Shown here: piece after piece, positions 12,529 through 22,869 of the stretch
Position numbering within the stretch: position 1 is the first letter of the stretch
Layout of the letters: each line of letters starts with the position of its first letter
From: Mya arenaria
Taxonomy: Eukaryota; Mollusca; Bivalvia; Myida; Myidae
DNA: 64,000 nucleotides
Direction: 5' to 3'
NCBI RefSeq assembly: GCF_026914265.1
Contig: NC_069133.1
Location: 52,961,182 to 53,025,181, forward strand
Notes under the pieces: generated by a model
What the model was told of the DNA's origin: nothing
The model's database searches: none
What the model saw: the letters and a program-made list of their open reading frames with translations, nothing else
Made by a program: the position numbers and the translations under genes

Positions 12529-14681
12529 GTACCCTAAGCTTCAAAAAAGTATGATAATTGTTTGAGGTATGTCATTGTAAAGTGCCATCCTTCATTCCAT
12601 TTACACACTATCAAAGTACAAAATTCTGGTTCGTACTTATTACTTGATCAAATAATTTTATGGATTTTAGTTATATATGATCAAAGTATTTTTCAACCAA
12701 TGAATAAAATGAACGAACATGTATCACATTATGTTTGTGTACATGTGTATGTGGAAATATAATCTGAATCTCTCTTTTTAATAGGGATTTTTTTAATTGG
12801 TTTTAATACATCGAATAACGAACTCGAACTTAAAAAAGTTTCCCTATCAACGGCCCAGGAAGACAGATTTTGACTGGGTCCGACGCAAATATCATTAAAC
12901 ATTGAGCAATAGAATATATGAGTCGGGCCGATTTGTTCGTGTTGGTCGTGGGAAGAGCAAATTAAAATAAACATCCCGGACCCTGTCCCGTGTCTCTGCG
13001 TGAACAGGGATCCCGTTTGTTTTGGTTGCGGTTTAAAACACTCCAACATTAAATTTTAACTGTAATGCAGGCATTTCAATTGTCTGCAATCTACCATTTA
13101 GTTTTCATGAGGTTATCCAATGCCGTCGGTAATTCAGCCGCGGTGTTTCATTTCAAAGTGCAGTACAAATGCAATACCGATCTACCATAAGCTCTTGCAA
13201 TAAATCTGGAAATGACATGAACTAACATATGAACTGTTGGTTTTGAAATATCAGCTTCATACCTCTTAATGCATTATCTACCTACTTACAAACGCGACAT
13301 TTTCAAACGTATTACCTCCAGGACTAAATGAAGCCCGGCTGTCCATAGTTGCCGGTTTCACACCAACCGTCCGCAAAGGCGCATTTACCAGTCCAACCTT
13401 GCTGTCCCTGGCCCCATTGGGCAGCAAATTTTCGTCCGTGGTAGGCGTAGCCACGTCCAGTTTACACCTCCGGTGACGGCGCATATCCGCCCGCGATTTG
13501 CACATCTTCATATGGTCCACACAGAAATATGCCAGGTCCAGCTCGCTATCTGAGTCCTCATGGTCTTCATGGATGCCATGGCGGCTGGCCAAACGCCGAC
13601 CGTTGGACCAGAAAATGTCGAAGTCCACCGGCTCTGATGGTTCACTAACCAAACTCTCCATCCCCAGGCTTATTCCAGAATCGTTTCTCTCTGGTCTTTT
13701 GTATTCTCGTTTCTTGATTTGCTCAGTTCTTGTTTTAGCAGTTTTTATATCCTTATGTGAATGGTTTTCTTTTTTACCATGTAAATTGTGTTCCTCATTT
13801 GATCCAATAGATGTGAGACAAATTACGTTTAAGTCCGTATCTGTCTGATCTTTACTATGTCTGTGCGATTTATGTTTTTTCTCAAGCTTTTCCCGATCTT
13901 CGCTCTCGATTACTATTACTTCATGCATTCTGGAACCTTTTTCAGTTGCATGGTGTTTGTCCCTGTGTTTGGCTTTCTTTTTGTCATCAGTTTTAGACTT
14001 ATCAGAAATTTTGTCTTTCGAATCTTTCCCTTTTTCCTTTTTGTTTCCGGATGTAAACAATTCATTAAAACTCTCCTCTGTAAGCGGAACGCTAGCTTGT
14101 TTATTTCTCTTTCTTTTACGTTCTTTTTTATTGTCTGTTTTTTCTAAACTTGACTTTTCATGTTTATCTTTCTTTGACTCCTTTTTGTCATTGTCTCTAT
14201 CCTTACGCTTGTCTTTATCACCTCCCTTCTCTTTAGCTCTGTCTTTATCTTTTGACTTCGTTCTTGATGCGAACATATTTTCTGCCCTATCATCGTTATC
14301 TCTGCTGGACGATTTGTCCTTTCCGTGTCCTTCTACTGCTTTTTTATTATCTTTTTCTGTCTTTCTATCTGCTATGTTATCCCGTTTTTCTGGTTTACCC
14401 TTTTCATTTTTCTTGTCCTTTCCATCTCTTTCACCGCGCTCTCTCGATGTTTTTTCCACTCTTTTGAATAACAGCGGTTCCGTTCCAACTTTGTTGCCCG
14501 TTTTTTTGGTGTCACTAAGCACGTTATCATTCTTATCAAGTACAACAACATCAACAGGTGGCGGGTGATATGTTTTCTCATCACTACTTCTGTCTTTACC
14601 AAATACAGATTTCCCCTTCTTCCCAAATTCTCCACCAAATAAACTCGATGCGTAGGAATCAAAATCTTTGTTAGTTGCCAT
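4732..14681 (-). CDS. TRIM-like protein: lysine-rich N-terminus, degenerate B-box, coiled coil, C-terminal beta-propeller (4 coding exons)
   Basis: Coding exons in gene order are 14681-13316, 10792-10596, 8202-8077 and 5826-4732. Phases join cleanly (1, 0, 0) into 927 aa. The start ATG follows a good acceptor (CAG at 14685-14683) by one base, so an untranslated exon lies upstream. Residues 1 to about 330 are a disordered Lys/Asp/Glu/Arg-rich tract. Residues 387-406 look like the end of a B-box (C..DH...C...HRRC) with metal-binding positions missing; no RING is seen. Exons 2-3 (residues 457-563) are helical, probably coiled coil. Exon 4 ends in roughly 250 residues of repeating strands like NHL/SMP-30-type propellers of bivalve TRIM2/3/56/71-like proteins. 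Family assignment is inference from layout; substrate and function are unknown. Using the stronger-looking donor at 13290 instead of 13316 would break the frame into exon 2. Confidence 0.72.
5882..6310. repeat. 42-bp minisatellite in the last TRIM-like intron
   Basis: GAATACCAGTATGATATCTG recurs at 5917, 5959, 6001 and onward every 42 bp for eight good copies, flanked by more diverged copies on both sides. The 14-residue periodic minus-strand frame is an artefact of 42 being divisible by 3. Confidence 0.92.
6352..6381. repeat. (AT)n microsatellite
   Basis: Uninterrupted AT dinucleotide run of about 30 bp in an intron of the TRIM-like gene. Confidence 0.9.
6382..8076. other. Intron of the TRIM-like gene, no further feature seen
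   Basis: Several short open frames on both strands, none recognised. No strong repeat structure noticed. Confidence 0.45.
8244..8520. mobile_element. MITE-like element with GC-rich terminal inverted repeats and a 6-bp target-site duplication
   Basis: The left end (GGGGCGGATCC..TTAGAGGGGGCG) is an imperfect inverse of the right end (CGCCCCCCTCTAAATCCGC). GCTTTC occurs directly outside both ends (8238-8243 and 8521-8526), a plausible target duplication. There is no coding capacity. It lies in a TRIM-like intron. Partial relatives occur near 12417 and 19380. Confidence 0.7.
9210..9400 (+). mobile_element. Diverged V-SINE remnant
   Basis: A tRNA-derived B-box-like GGTTCGAGTCT is followed by TGGTCTTTCA and by AATATTGATTTCCACCCAGGA, matching the V-domain seen intact in the SINE at 15949 (TAGTACTGGTTCTGCCCAGGA). 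Strongly diverged; ends not defined. Confidence 0.55.
9401..10595. other. AT-rich intron of the TRIM-like gene, nothing recognised
   Basis: No open frame of note and no clear repeats. Confidence 0.5.
11020..12015. mobile_element. About 1 kb non-autonomous terminal-inverted-repeat element, GC-rich
   Basis: The left end CCCCTGTCAGAAATAGCCGCG is mirrored by the right end CGCGGCTCTAATGTGACAGGGG, about 75% alike over 34 bp. The interior is notably GC-rich for this region, with many GCG and GTTCTA(A)CG motifs and no convincing gene. No clear target-site duplication was found, so the exact ends are uncertain. Confidence 0.65.
12417..12480. mobile_element. Fragment related to the 8244-8520 MITE
   Basis: GTATTTTATTATTTTTTCTCC through TTGGACGATTTTA matches the interior of the 8.2 kb element at about 8418-8475, then is cut by the adjoining TA microsatellite. 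Confidence 0.55.
12477..12521. repeat. (TA)n microsatellite
   Basis: About 44 bp of uninterrupted TA in a TRIM-like intron. Confidence 0.92.
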
Positions 14682-14962
14682 TCTGAAAATGTTAAAAAAT
14701 AACTATATCAAATCCAACAATATTTGTAATTCTAAAACTGATTCCTCATAAACTTTATGCTGGATTTTTATCTAAACCCCCATTTCCGATGACAACGTCA
14801 GATTTAACTGACGGCTGATGACATTCTGGAGCTTGAATAGCGCCGTATACGGGTATGTAATTCTTCAGTCCGTTTGACTTCCCCGATAAATGGTTCCAAT
14901 AATTGCAATCATTGATCTAGGCAATCCCCGTTCATTGCCCAAGCGCAGCGTAAATTTGCTAT

Positions 14963-15070
<108 letters not shown>

Positions 15071-15936
15071 TTTCTTTCCTTAGTTAATAAAATAAATGAC
15101 AGATCATTTCGATCGTTAACTAAATTCCATTGACACTATGGTATATGGAAAAGATACATATTGCTCAGTGGTTACAAACAAAATATTCGTTCTCCTACGC
15201 TAAAGTTTAAAGTTGTGATGATTCTTAAATTTCTTAAGCAGCTTCTTTTGTTCTGTAAAAACAAGGCTTGTGTTGTTTGTTTTTTTTAATAAAATTATAG
15301 CAATAAACAAGAAGACCTTCGTCCCCCCCCCCCCACTCACACACCTTTAGTTTGAAATTCCACTTGTTCTGTTTTATTGTTGTTTTAAAGATAAGAAAGC
15401 ATGTAACAAAGTTTACGGTCAAGGTCGTACCCAAAAAGCATTGAAATGAGTTTGCAAGACTGTAAAAAAATTGTTTGAATTTCAAAAAAATCGTGGATTA
15501 AAGCAACCGTTGACGTCAAATAGCTGAAGGCGAACGACGAACAAGATTTGGCCATAACAGCTAAAATGTTTCTTATAGTGAAAGGAGAATGAAAATGATC
15601 AAATGCAATTCGATTAATAAGTTCTAATGCGATGATTAAAGCCTTTATATTTCAAACCATATGATTGTTCGACACCGTCTTTGAAGTCTTTTCATGCATA
15701 TCTTGAAATGTAGACCAACTTAACCTAAACAATACCTGATGATGTATATCCCACAGTGGACCCATATATTGCCCAGCGGGTATCAATTGACGACGTATCT
15801 AAACAATGTTTGCATTTGGAAATAATGGGAAGTAGGGCTATGATTGTTTTATAAAAATCGATCCCAGGTAGGAAGACACTCCTGCAAACCAGACTATATC
15901 ACCTATGTGGGAGGTCAAATAGCCTGTACTGAATAT

Positions 15937-16253
15937 CAGGAAGCATACGTCCGCCCGGTTAGCTCAATCGGTAGAGCGTTGGACTCTGAATCGGACAACC
16001 CGGGTTCGATTCCCGGGTGGACCAGGTTACTTCTGTTGTGATTGGTTATGAAATCCTTTCTACGACCATTCGCACTGTACCACTGTCCCTGGCACGTACA
16101 GAAGTTGACAGTTCCTTGCAGAGGTGAAGGCACCTAGTACTGGTTCTGCCCAGGATAGGTGTGCGGTGGTTGAACTGTCACTCTGGGAACCTTCAATGTG
16201 CTCACGCCGGGACCCAGAGTATAAACTACAAACACCAACACCAGGAATCATAC
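15937..16253 (+). mobile_element. Full-length V-type SINE with tRNA-derived head and target-site duplication
   Basis: Bases 15949-16023 are tRNA-like, with A-box TAGCTCAATCGG and B-box GGTTCGATTCC (RNA polymerase III promoter). The outer 7-bp stem GTCCGCC/GGTGGAC pairs, but the spacing to the D-arm and an anticodon-stem mismatch argue against a working tRNA. The body contains TAGTACTGGTTCTGCCCAGGA, the V-SINE core as I know it from mollusc RUDI-like elements. The tail is 16190-16241. The flanks CAGGAAGCATAC (15937-15948) and CAGGAATCATAC (16242-16253) are an 11/12-matching target-site duplication, fixing the ends. The tail matches the 81-bp minisatellite unit. Confidence 0.85.
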
Positions 16254-16548
16254 TTAGATTTAATGCGCCAACCCTTCATGTCATTGGTTGATCTTCATAA
16301 TATACCGACTGAAGGTTGAGTAGAAATGATTATCGTCTAGGCATGTGCATATAAAAATTCACGATTTTAAGAACACAGCAAATAACTGGTTTCAATTAAT
16401 AAACTTTGAAAGCGATGTTCATATATCCCAGAACATTTAGGTTTATGAAACTAGGATATTGCATTTAAAATTCAACGATTTACATAACCTTTTCTTAAGC
16501 AATAACAGGCACTTATCGGTTGAAGAATGGGCCCAAAAATATTTGTAT

Positions 16549-17484
16549 AATACTTAGTAAATTGTGGCCACAATTTTTAACTTAGTTACTTGAGGCCACA
16601 ACTTAGTAAATTGTGGCCATAACTTAGTTACCTGAGGCCACAACTCAGTAAATTGTGGCCACAAGTTAGTAGCTTGAGGCCAAAACTTAATAACTTGTGG
16701 CCACAACTTAGTTTAGCCAATCAAAACATGTGTGTCAGCTTTGACTCTTTAAGGCTTTTACCGGTGCTATTGATACCCCAGATATTTCGCCTGCATATAC
16801 CGGCTTTATTTAGTCCTGATTGAAGCAATGGGAAGAAAAAAGAGGATGGAAAGTCATGGTTTTGGACATAGATGATAAACTCAAACTTAATGCCCAATCT
16901 ATTCGCCAAGCATCGTTGTGGAATAACTCTGTGACCATGATACCGTCCAGAATGCCCGATCGCGTTGAAAACAAAGTCTCTAACAGAATGAGCGTCACTC
17001 TTTGTCTTAACGTCAACGATCTCAGTACTCTGTGCAAATGACTTAAACTAATTTGAATCTCATGACTTTTTCTCAAAACGGTTACAATATGAGAATAAGA
17101 AAGGCCTTCCTTAAAGTATTCTGATATAAGACTAACCCTGTCTTCGTTCATAATGTTCCCTTTTACTGGGTACAAATGGCGTTTAAGTACCAGGGGTTCT
17201 AACAATAACAATAAAGCGGGAAAATTGAAACGAGTGTGTTGATTGAATAAACTGTGGTCACAAGTAATTAAGTCGTGGCCACAAGTTACTAAGTTGTGAC
17301 CACGATTTAATCACTAAATTAAGTTTTCGCCTCAAGTTACTAAGTTGTGGCCACAATTTACTAAGTTGTGGGCACGATTTACGAAGTTGTGGGCACCATT
17401 TACTAAGTTGTGGCCACGATTTACTAAGTTATGGCCACAATATAAATTAAGTGTTGCGGATGCACTTCAGCGCCACCGTAGCAT
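16549..17484. mobile_element. Foldback-like element, copy 1 (left end lost)
   Basis: Clusters of about 21-bp CTTAGTAAATTGTGGCCACAA repeats flank a core (about 16720-17230) in opposite orientation. The right end (17439-17484) matches the terminal repeat of copy 2 at 20102-20970. The core shares long similarity with copy 2, including GTCCAGAATGC and CGTCAACGATCTCAGTACTC. On the minus strand a broken frame reads like an N-terminal helix-turn-helix region (EDRVSLISEYFKEGLSY, HRVLRSLTLR). This resembles, by eye, the start of integrase-like transposase proteins common in bivalves; that link is inference. The left terminal repeat is absent. Confidence 0.65.
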
Positions 17485-17539
17485 ATCATATTACAATTTC
17501 GGATTATTGGCCTAGGAATTGGCTTAGCTTTGAGTTCCT

Positions 17540-17835
17540 ACCATCGCTCATGTTAGACGCACCCAGATCACTTCCATCGCTCATGTTAGACGCACCCAGA
17601 TCACTTCCATCGCTCATGTTAGACGCACCCAGATCACTTCCATCGCTCATGTTAGACGCACCCAGATCATTTCCATCGCTCATGTTAGACGCACCCAGAT
17701 CACTTCCATCGCTCATGTTAGACGCACCCAGATCACTTCCATCGCTCATGTTAGACGCACCCAGATCACTTCCATCGCTCATGTTAGACGCACCCAGATC
17801 ACTTCCATCGCTCATGTTAGACGCACCTGTATCTC
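17540..17835. repeat. 33-bp minisatellite, 9 copies
   Basis: CCATCGCTCATGTTAGACGC plus ACCCAGATCACTT repeats nearly perfectly every 33 bp. Eleven-residue periodic open frames appear on both strands as a result and are not treated as genes. Confidence 0.95.
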
Positions 17836-17996
17836 CCCCAGCGCTCATTTTCATTCCCATAAGCTCAACGTTTCAGCATGTTTTGTATTTGTTGATGTAC
17901 TTCTTTGCAAAAACCGTCTGCTACAAAAAAGCCACGTCGAAATCATATTGCATTAGCCAATTGCATTTCAATGCTCAAGCATTTGCAAATTTCTAA

Positions 17997-18720
17997 AACG
18001 AAAAAAAGCGAAAATATTTGATTTAAGGTACTCGACCGACAAATCAGATAGTTATCTCAGAGTATTGCATTAACCAAAATGTTGAATGCTGATGCCTTGT
18101 GAACTCCTATATCATTGGAATTGTTTGAAAGGATTCGGTTTGCTGATTCCGAATATGAAAAGTAGTTGACTTCAACTACAGTGCCATACATTTTAGGTAC
18201 ACTATTCTGTCGTTCTGTACCTCACCTGCTTACCAACGAATCGTTTCTTCCCGAACCAGGTTGTGGTGATGTATGATATGGTTATTAGTAATGCGTTTTG
18301 ATACGGAAGGTAGTATTTGATTCAAGTGGATTTTTGCAGATAGGCGCAAGCCGAGTTAGTTTAAATCAAAACCTGCAAAAAAAATCAACGAAAGTCGAAT
18401 ACGAATGACAAACGCAATACTGATAACCCTTTTACTATAAACTTATTAAATCACTTAAAACGTTAAAATACACATGTATTTATAAAACAAATCATTTAAA
18501 AGACGCACTTTTTTTGTTTATGGCGTCATTTTGACATCGCGCAAAGATACGTTCATGATGTGACGTCATCACAGTGGAATACGGACCACCGTATTATGCA
18601 ATATGCATTGCGAATGGATATATGATAAGATGGGTATATAATAAAATATGAAACCAATGTTTTGAAAAAGAACTCTTCCCTTATATATATTTGCAAGTTA
18701 AAATTATTTGAATTATATTT
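17997..18720. other. Intergenic, nothing recognised
   Basis: AT-rich, no gene or repeat seen. Confidence 0.5.
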
Positions 18721-18727
18721 TTGACAC

Positions 18728-19012
18728 ATGTTTATTAACATTTTTTATATTGTGATCTTGCAGTATTTAGCGTTCGCTCTTCATTTCGATGGCCAAGAAA
18801 TGTTTTCAAATGATATTAATTTAAAATGTGCTTACCTATGCAGAAAAAAGTTTAACTATTGTGGGTCTAAAACCTTCAACGAAATACCAACAGACAATGA
18901 CGTTCTAATGTATGGCTCAAATCAATGTTATGAACGTCAACGCATAGTGTCTAAATATTTGTGTTTGTTCAATCTCAGATTATATCCGGTGGGTGTATTT
19001 ATGGCTTTTTGA
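18728..19012 (+). CDS. Possible first exon of a small secreted cysteine-containing protein
   Basis: A 94-codon open frame opens with a hydrophobic stretch resembling a signal peptide (about residues 1-18, ending near FALHF). It is followed by a polar region with cysteines spaced C-x3-C-x6-C and two later cysteines. A GT donor (CCG then GTGGGT) near codon 88 could splice to a further exon, so the stop may not be used. TATA-like sequence lies just upstream. I do not recognise the family. An AT-rich intergenic ORF of this length can arise by chance, so this is a weak call. Confidence 0.22.
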   Translation: MFINIFYIVILQYLAFALHFDGQEMFSNDINLKCAYLCRKKFNYCGSKTFNEIPTDNDVLMYGSNQCYERQRIVSKYLCLFNLRLYPVGVFMAF

Positions 19013-19379
19013 TGTCAAGTCCTGGTTAAAAAATAGAGTTCTTGTAATGACGAGGGGTTGACGCACCATGGTAATGACGCACCATGGTTAATGCTATTTA
19101 GTATAATATCGCCGGTAATTCGAAAATAGATACTTTCAAATTCGCTATTAGCTTTGACGAGCATAATGTAATAAAGTACGTTCATAGTACGTAAGTTTAC
19201 TTGGTTGGTAATATGCAAATTAGCAAAGTCCGGGTTCTGTGTGAATTGAGAATTTACTGTATATAAAGACCAGCGGACCCCTGTAGGGTCGAGCATGCTT
19301 TTCTCTGAAGGGATCTGTTGGTGTTTGTTGACGTCGCATCTTACAATATATATATTGCATTCAAGTGCATTACTTTCAT

Positions 19380-19479
19380 ATTGTTCCTCAGTAAATGATA
19401 TAAAAAAGTAAGCTTAAACAATTTTAGAGGGGGGGGGGGGGGGCGCGGGATGCGACCTCCTCTAAATCCGCTAGTGGTA
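19380..19479. mobile_element. Solo right end of the 8.2 kb MITE family, with an expanded G run
   Basis: TATAAAAAAGTAAGCTTAAACAATTTTAGAGG..CCTCTAAATCCGCTAGTGG matches the right half of the element at 8244-8520. The G stretch has grown to about 16. Confidence 0.6.
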
Positions 19480-19574
19480 TATCATTTCATTGCAGCTTTT
19501 ATATGTGAGGGTGGTTTCGTGTGTGCGAGCGATACGTGCGTGTGTGTGTCCGGCCAAACTGGTCCGGAGCATAA

Positions 19575-20010
19575 CAGTAATATTCTTTGATTTATTGATT
19601 TTAAACTTCATATACAGATGCCTGTAGATCTTGTTGAGGAGATGTGCAGTGTACATGGACCTTTACTCTGGCAGCGGTATTTTTTAGTTATTGCCCTTTG
19701 TAAATGTTCATACTTTTTTTTATTCGCAGCATAAATTGAAAAGTCTTTGAGATATTGACTTCAAACTTTATATACAGAAATATCTCATTGAGGAAAAGTA
19801 CAGAACACAAGAACGATAAATCTTGGTCCCTTTTTTTAGATACTGCCCATTGTTCATTTTAATCTATATTGCCCGAAGCATAACTTAAAAAGTCTTTTAG
19901 GTATTGACTTCAAGCTTCATATACAGTCAGGTCTCGTTTAGGAGAAGAGTGACCCAAAGGAATCATAACACTAGCTGCAGTATTTTTTATGAGATAATGT
20001 CCCCTGTTAA
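19575..20010. repeat. Roughly 150-bp tandem modules, 3 copies
   Basis: TATTGACTTCAAACTTTATATACAG-type phrases recur at about 19593, 19751 and 19900, each followed by AGGAGAAGAGT/GAGGAAAAGTA and a TTGCCC..TGTTCAT block. Diverged copies of one module. Confidence 0.7.
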
Positions 20011-20101
20011 TGATCATACGTATGCAGACAGAACTAATATAGAAGAGGTCAAGATATATATCTCATCGAGCAAACATGCAGTGCACATGAAGCATAACTA
20101 C

Positions 20102-20970
20102 GGTGGCACAGAGGTGACATCCGCAACACTTAATTTATATTGAGGCCACAACTTAGTAACTTGTGGCTGCAACTTAGTAAATTAAGGCCACAACTTAGTT
20201 ACTTGTGGCTGCAACTTAGTAAATTAAGGCCACAACTTAGTAACTTGTGGCTGCAACTTAGTAACGTGTGGCCACAACTTAGTAACTTGTGGCCACAACT
20301 TAGTAACTTGTGGCTGCAACTTAGTAAATTAAGGCCACAACTTAGTAACTTGTGGCCACAACTTACTGGCCACAACTTAGTAACTTGTGGCCACAACTTA
20401 ATAACTTGATGGAAGCAATAGGAAGAAGAAAGAGGATGGAACGCTGTCATGGTGGCGAGGCATGGTTATGGACATGGATGATAAACTTAACCCTAAAGCT
20501 CCAGTCATTCGCCAAGCACCGTTGTCGCATAATTCTGTAACCATGGTTACGTCCAGAATGCTCGATACGTTGTCAACAAAGTCACAAATAGAACTAGCGT
20601 CACTGTACTCTCTTCGTCTTAACGTCAACGATCTCAGTACTCTGTGCAAAGGGCGTAAACTTATTTGCATTACTAGTATATGACTTTTCCTCAAAACTGT
20701 TGCAGATTAGCATAAAAAAGGCATTCCTGAAAGTAATATGATATAAGACTTCCGCTGTCTTCCTCCATATTATTCACTTTTGCTGGGTACAATTAGCGTT
20801 TTAGTATCAGGGTTGCTTACTGTGTTATAACCATAAAGCGACAAAGATTAAACGGCTGTTTTGATTGGCTAAACTAAGTCGTGGCCACAATTAACTACGT
20901 TTTGGCCACAATGTACTAAGTTGTGGCAACAATATAAATTAAGTGTTGCGGATGTCACCTCTGTGCCACC
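20102..20970. mobile_element. Foldback-like element, copy 2, with 40-bp perfect terminal inverted repeats
   Basis: Bases 20102-20141 are an exact inverse of 20931-20970. Inside the left end are about a dozen CTTAGTAACTTGTGGCCACAA-type tandem repeats (20142-20410), with fewer inverted ones at the right (20880-20930). The core (20411-20880) is homologous to copy 1. Its minus-strand frame has stops and shifts but keeps HRVLRSLTLRRR, so no intact transposase is encoded. The perfect arms suggest a younger insertion than copy 1. Confidence 0.82.
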
Positions 20971-21510
20971 TTACATATCTCTGGCTCCAGTTCTTTTTAT
21001 TATTGCTATTTGCTGTCGTACTTGATACTGGTCTTAATTCGACAGAGGATGTGGCAGTATGTGACTGCTCTTGTTTTATTAAGCATTCGAAGCATTGTTC
21101 TGGTAAGGTGAACGGGTTATGTTGGATAATATAACAGAACAGAACTTTTATTGGGCATAAACATTAACATGTTCGTAGCCAAATGCATATATATATATAT
21201 ATACATTCACGGCGGTAATATAAAACAGTACTGACATTAATGTTGTATGAGAAGAGCATAAATTCAAGAACAAATATAAATATAGCTATTCAAATACTAA
21301 TAAGCAATAATTAAAGCACTTTTCCGCTTTTCAGTGGCAATATAAACAAATTTAGCAAGTTTCCTTAATAATGGATAATATGACCGTCTGGCCATCCTTA
21401 CAACAGTGTTTGTTTGCACACATTTTTCAGTGGGACGGAAATTCAATGTTTGATTTGGCTGAGTGATCACTGAGAGATATCTGACCATATAAAAAAAAAG
21501 CAAGCTGATG

Positions 21511-21517
21511 TATATAT

Positions 21518-21604
<87 letters not shown>
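21511..21604. repeat. (TA)n microsatellite
   Basis: About 90 bp of TA. The resulting Tyr-Ile frame is not a gene. Confidence 0.95.
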
Positions 21605-21608
<4 letters not shown>

Positions 21609-22860
21609 TGCTAACTTAAAGAAAAATAGGAAATGTCATAAGAAGGTGAAAAAAACCCTCGATTTGGGTCTTAGAAGGTGGACAGATATCTGTATACGAT
21701 GTACACTTCGTGTGATCTTGACCTTAGAGGAAAGAGCATAATTGGTATACGTGACAAAACTTTGTATAAGAAGAAATAATATGTATTATACAATATCATA
21801 TATTAAACAGGGTCTTCGTTTAAAGCGTTGACTTCTGGGCTTATTCCTGCAGTTTATAGTGCATAATGATACAGTTATTTTATATAAAGCAGGCCTAAAA
21901 ATACGATTGGTTCGGGTTTACAGACCCTACGTTAAATAGGCGCCGACACTACCGTTTTTATAGTCCGTTGGTAAAAAAATAGATAAAATAAAAATAAGTG
22001 TGTTTTAATATTCAGTTTAAAACCGTTCAAGCTTTATAAAGATGATTACTTTAGCACAATTTCGCAATTATGCCAATAACGTTTTTGAAAAGGATATTAA
22101 CCTAACCAAATCTTATCAATTTTCTTTTGGCCTGACGAGTGAAAATGCGACCGAAAGTGTGTAAATATCACACCCTCGATCGGTGCTTTCAGTTCTGATG
22201 GATGTATGTACTCAAGGACCGGCCCAATCGTTTCGCAGACTTGCTAGGGGCTACATACGTTACACAGCTTCATCAAATTGAAGCTATACCAATTGTGCAA
22301 GGCTATAGAAGCAGTTATAGACGCGAAGAATTACTACGTATTGTTATTTATTTAAAACAAAACTCAGAGAATTGAAATTTTGATGCAGATCACAAAAGCT
22401 AACCCTAGCTTACTTTTAATAGTTCCCTGTGGCCTCAGCTGGATAATGACCAAACGGGAGATAGAATCAATGACATTGCCCAAGCGGCTCTATGAAGTCT
22501 ATGAAGATAATTAAAATCTGATTTTATAAGGACAAAATGACAGCTGTTACACGAAGTATTACTGTGAATTCCCTATCGGGCTCAATAGACAATTAAGCGT
22601 GACAATTAATGACCTTTTGGATGAGATAATGAATAATATATGTGTCACACCTTGAAACAAGTCTTCAAGAACATGACATATTTGACTTTTTTTTAACATG
22701 TATAGGGTCAGGTTTATTTCATCTAGCGGTTTCAGTTTCAAATCTAGGTGATGAAAGTCTAAGCTCTGTTAATGCGTTTCTTAATTTTACATGATCAGCA
22801 TCGTACGAGAGATTATTATCTGCAAAAGGTAAAGTGACAAAGTGGTGAAATCCTTATCTG
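21605..22860. other. Intergenic, nothing recognised
   Basis: No gene, array or terminal repeats seen. Confidence 0.45.
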
Positions 22861-22869
22861 GTTCTATTG

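Noticed and set aside
12729..13049. 106-residue minus-strand frame in a TRIM-like intron
   Set aside because: Not needed for frame continuity between the coding exons and not recognisable as any family.
13278..13315. Extending TRIM-like exon 1 to the donor at 13290
   Set aside because: It is a strong donor by sequence, but gives phase 0, which does not match the phase-1 acceptor of the next exon; the donor at 13316 restores the frame. It may be an alternative site.
13957..14568. 203-residue Ser/Leu/Phe-rich plus-strand frame
   Set aside because: Antisense shadow of the lysine-rich exon of the TRIM-like gene.
15949..16023. Functional tRNA gene (anticodon CTG)
   Set aside because: A- and B-boxes are good but the D-arm spacing and anticodon stem are defective, and the unit continues into a SINE with target duplications.
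17451..17996. Open frames on both strands with an 11-residue repeat
   Set aside because: Both strands are equally open, because the unit is a 33-bp minisatellite.
20140..20450. Repetitive Leu/Gln/Ser frames on both strands
   Set aside because: Translation of the GTGGCCAC subterminal repeats of a mobile element.
21508..21741. Tyr-Ile repeat protein
   Set aside because: TA microsatellite.
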